Assembly: GCF_000147075.1 (NCBI RefSeq)
Contig: NC_014484.1
Span: 1,319,501-1,383,500 of the forward strand
Direction: 5' to 3'
From: Spirochaeta thermophila DSM 6192
GTDB taxonomy: Bacteria; Spirochaetota; Spirochaetia; Winmispirales; Winmispiraceae
Length of the DNA: 64,000 bases
The notes under the pieces were generated by a model that was not told where the DNA came from, did no database searches, and saw only the letters and a list, made by a program, of their open reading frames with translations. This document shows, piece after piece, positions 62,403-64,000 of this stretch. Position 1 is the first letter of the stretch, and every line of letters begins with the position of its first letter. Position numbers and translations under genes: made by a program.

Positions 62403-63377
62403 ATGCGCTCTCTCCACATCGCCCGTATCCGCGCCCGCCTCCTCTCCGAGCTGCGCGCCTTCTTCCGCGCACACGACCACCTCGAAGTGGACACCCCTCA
62501 CCTCGCCCCTTACCTCATCCCCGAGGCCCACATCCGCCCCTTCACCACCACCCACCACCCTCTCCACGGCACTCCCCGTACCCTCTCCCTCCTCCCCTCC
62601 CCCGAACTCTGGATGAAGCACCTCCTCGCCCAGGGATACGGCGACATCTTCCAGATCTCCCACGTCTTCCGGGACGCCGAACCCCCCTCCCCCCGGCACA
62701 GCCCCGAGTTCACCATGCTTGAGTGGTACACCACCGACTCAACCGCTGACGACCAGATCTCCCTCACCGAGGAGCTCTTCGCCACACTCGCCCACTCCCT
62801 CGACGCCCCCCACCTCTCCCCCCCCTTCCACCGCCTCACCATGGAGGAAGCCTTCACCCGCTACGCAGGCTTCTCCCTCGAGGCGCACCACACCCTCGAG
62901 GCCCTCGCCTCCCACGCCACGCGGCTCGGCCTGGATGTCTCCCCCCACGAGAGCGCCGAGGACCTCTTCCACCGCATCTTCCTCACCTTCGTGGAACCCC
63001 ACCTCCCCGTCGACCGCCCCCTCGTCCTCACCCACTACCCCACCCTCGTCCCCACCCTCGCGCGCCCCATCCCCGACACACCCTGGCGCGAACGCTGGGA
63101 ACTCTACGCAGGAGGGATGGAGCTCGCCAACTGCTATACCGAGGAGACCGACCCCGACCGGGTGGAACACTTCATGGAAGGCGAACTCACGAGGCGAGGC
63201 ACCCCCACGCCGCCCCCTCCCCCCGACTTCCCCGCCACGTGTACACGGATCCCCCACCCCACGAGCGGCGTGGCCCTCGGCGTGGACAGACTCCTCATGT
63301 ACATCACCGGCGAGAAGGACATAAGGGGGGTGATCTTTTTTCCATTGTCTGATAATATAGAAGCAATAGTGGACTAA
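62403..63377 (+). CDS. epmA: EF-P lysyltransferase EpmA (GenX)
   Basis: A 324-residue paralogue of the class II lysyl-tRNA synthetase catalytic domain without the anticodon-binding domain. Class II motifs are visible: VFRDAE then HSPEFTMLEWY (motif 2 region) and GVALGVDRLLMY (motif 3). EpmA joins beta-lysine to a conserved Lys of EF-P, and efp follows 36 nt downstream. The partner aminomutase EpmB is not in the window. The coding strand is strongly C-rich. Confidence 0.93.
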   Translation: MRSLHIARIRARLLSELRAFFRAHDHLEVDTPHLAPYLIPEAHIRPFTTTHHPLHGTPRTLSLLPSPELWMKHLLAQGYGDIFQISHVFRDAEPPSPRHSPEFTMLEWYTTDSTADDQISLTEELFATLAHSLDAPHLSPPFHRLTMEEAFTRYAGFSLEAHHTLEALASHATRLGLDVSPHESAEDLFHRIFLTFVEPHLPVDRPLVLTHYPTLVPTLARPIPDTPWRERWELYAGGMELANCYTEETDPDRVEHFMEGELTRRGTPTPPPPPDFPATCTRIPHPTSGVALGVDRLLMYITGEKDIRGVIFFPLSDNIEAIVD

Positions 63378-63413
63378 AAACTTAATGATTATCGAACGGA
63401 GAAGCTGAAGGAT

Positions 63414-63977
63414 ATGATCAAGGCAGGAAGCATCGACAAAGGCATGTATCTCCTGTACAAAGGAGAGCCCTACTTCGTGGCCGAGCGGGAGTTCGTCAAT
63501 CCCGGCAAAGGATCCGCATTCGTGCGGCTCAAACTCAAGCACGTGAAGTCCGGACTCGTGCTCAGAGAGACCATCAAGACGAATGACTCGGTGGAAGAGG
63601 CCAACATCGAGGAACGACGCGCCCAGTACCTCTACAGCGACGGCACATCCTTCCACTTCATGGACAACGAGACCTACGAGCAGTTCGAGATCCCCATGGA
63701 AGGACACGAAGAGAAGGGACACTACCTCAAGGAGGGCGAGGTGTACGACCTCGTCTTCTGGAACGGCGCCCCCCTCGACGTGAAGCTCCCTCCGAAGATG
63801 GTCCTGGTGGTCACCGAGGCCCCCGAGGCCCTGCGGGGAGACACGGTGAGCAACGTCACCAAGACCGTCACCTGTGAGACCGGACTCCAGGTGAAGGTGC
63901 CCATCTTCATCAAAGAAGGTGAGAAGATCCTCGTCAACACGGAGACCGGCGAGTACGTGGAGCGCGTGAACACCTGA
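63414..63977 (+). CDS. efp: Elongation factor P
   Basis: A 187-residue three-domain EF-P that relieves ribosome stalling at polyproline. The loop VNPGKGSAF carries Lys32, the residue expected to be beta-lysylated by EpmA. Domains II and III contain the YLYSDG and FxFMDNETYEQ block and GLQVKVPIFIKEGEKILVNT. GAAGGA precedes the ATG. Downstream AGGAAGGAG and a GTG at 63995 suggest that another gene begins at the window edge. Confidence 0.96.
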   Translation: MIKAGSIDKGMYLLYKGEPYFVAEREFVNPGKGSAFVRLKLKHVKSGLVLRETIKTNDSVEEANIEERRAQYLYSDGTSFHFMDNETYEQFEIPMEGHEEKGHYLKEGEVYDLVFWNGAPLDVKLPPKMVLVVTEAPEALRGDTVSNVTKTVTCETGLQVKVPIFIKEGEKILVNTETGEYVERVNT

Positions 63978-64000
63978 CCCAGGAAGGAGCGGCGGTGCCT

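Noticed and set aside
31-64000. CRISPR arrays, tRNA or rRNA genes
   Set aside because: No regularly spaced repeats and no cloverleaf or rRNA-like stretches were noticed in any intergenic region.

Overview
The window reads as about 64 kb of chromosome from a free-living, anaerobic, polysaccharide-degrading spirochaete. The best match I can name is Spirochaeta (Winmispira) thermophila. Reasons: very high GC with CTC/CTG/GAG/GTG-rich codons; a lipoprotein GH5 mannanase joined by a Pro/Thr linker to a C-terminal CBM64 module, a module first described from S. thermophila; [FeFe]-hydrogenases with NfnAB (a fermentative anaerobe); and a spirochaete-like omega subunit. The species name is inferred from protein features, not from a database search.

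Layout. 1-1646: bioB and a ResB-like membrane gene behind a promoter that overlaps a BirA-type operator. 1647-5022: a lower-GC accessory patch with an orphan membrane protein, a transposase-like remnant, an atypical short-chain dehydrogenase, a LysE/RhtB remnant cut off next to it, and a GNAT acetyltransferase. 5261-10624: housekeeping (miaA-rpoZ, bacteriohemerythrin, cmk-yicC-murC). 10663-12603: a translationally coupled ATPase plus TOPRIM-like protein behind its own promoter and a 16-bp perfect palindrome; this is the best candidate for an undescribed (anti-phage-like) system. 12654-19546: MFS transporter, alkaline phosphatase with a hairpin over its ribosome binding site, YibE/F transporter, DUF4236-TPR protein and a CapA-like lipoprotein. 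19553-24573: a five-gene sensory hydrogenase operon (2Fe-2S protein, HydS-type group C hydrogenase with PAS domain, SpoIIE-type phosphatase, 2Fe-2S protein, group B hydrogenase).

24676-36576 is one long minus-strand run: prfB (with programmed +1 frameshift), a PEGA-domain protein, ftsY, a YD-repeat-like exported protein, lolC-lolD-lolE, mcsA, mcsB-like and clpC. The McsB homologue has lost the glutamates needed for arginine kinase activity. 36721-41372 holds the mannanase, an exported FN3-like protein and a GH57 homologue without its catalytic nucleophile. 41571-50201 is a compact purine operon purL-purE-purF-purM-purN-purD ending in a bidirectional terminator. 50270-52662 is nfnA-nfnB. 53061-61371 (minus) carries aat, clpA-clpS, a YkgJ-like protein, a TPR/NHL/VWA-like exported protein, a TPR protein, surE and a divergent galactokinase. 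61558-63977 ends with mtnN and the epmA-efp pair.

Recurrent theme: several genes (bioB, murC, the MFS gene, purL, probably the first hydrogenase-operon gene and epmA) have a sigma70-type -10 box only 5-9 nt upstream of an ATG that has no Shine-Dalgarno, so their mRNAs look leaderless. No tRNA, rRNA, CRISPR array or intact insertion sequence was seen.
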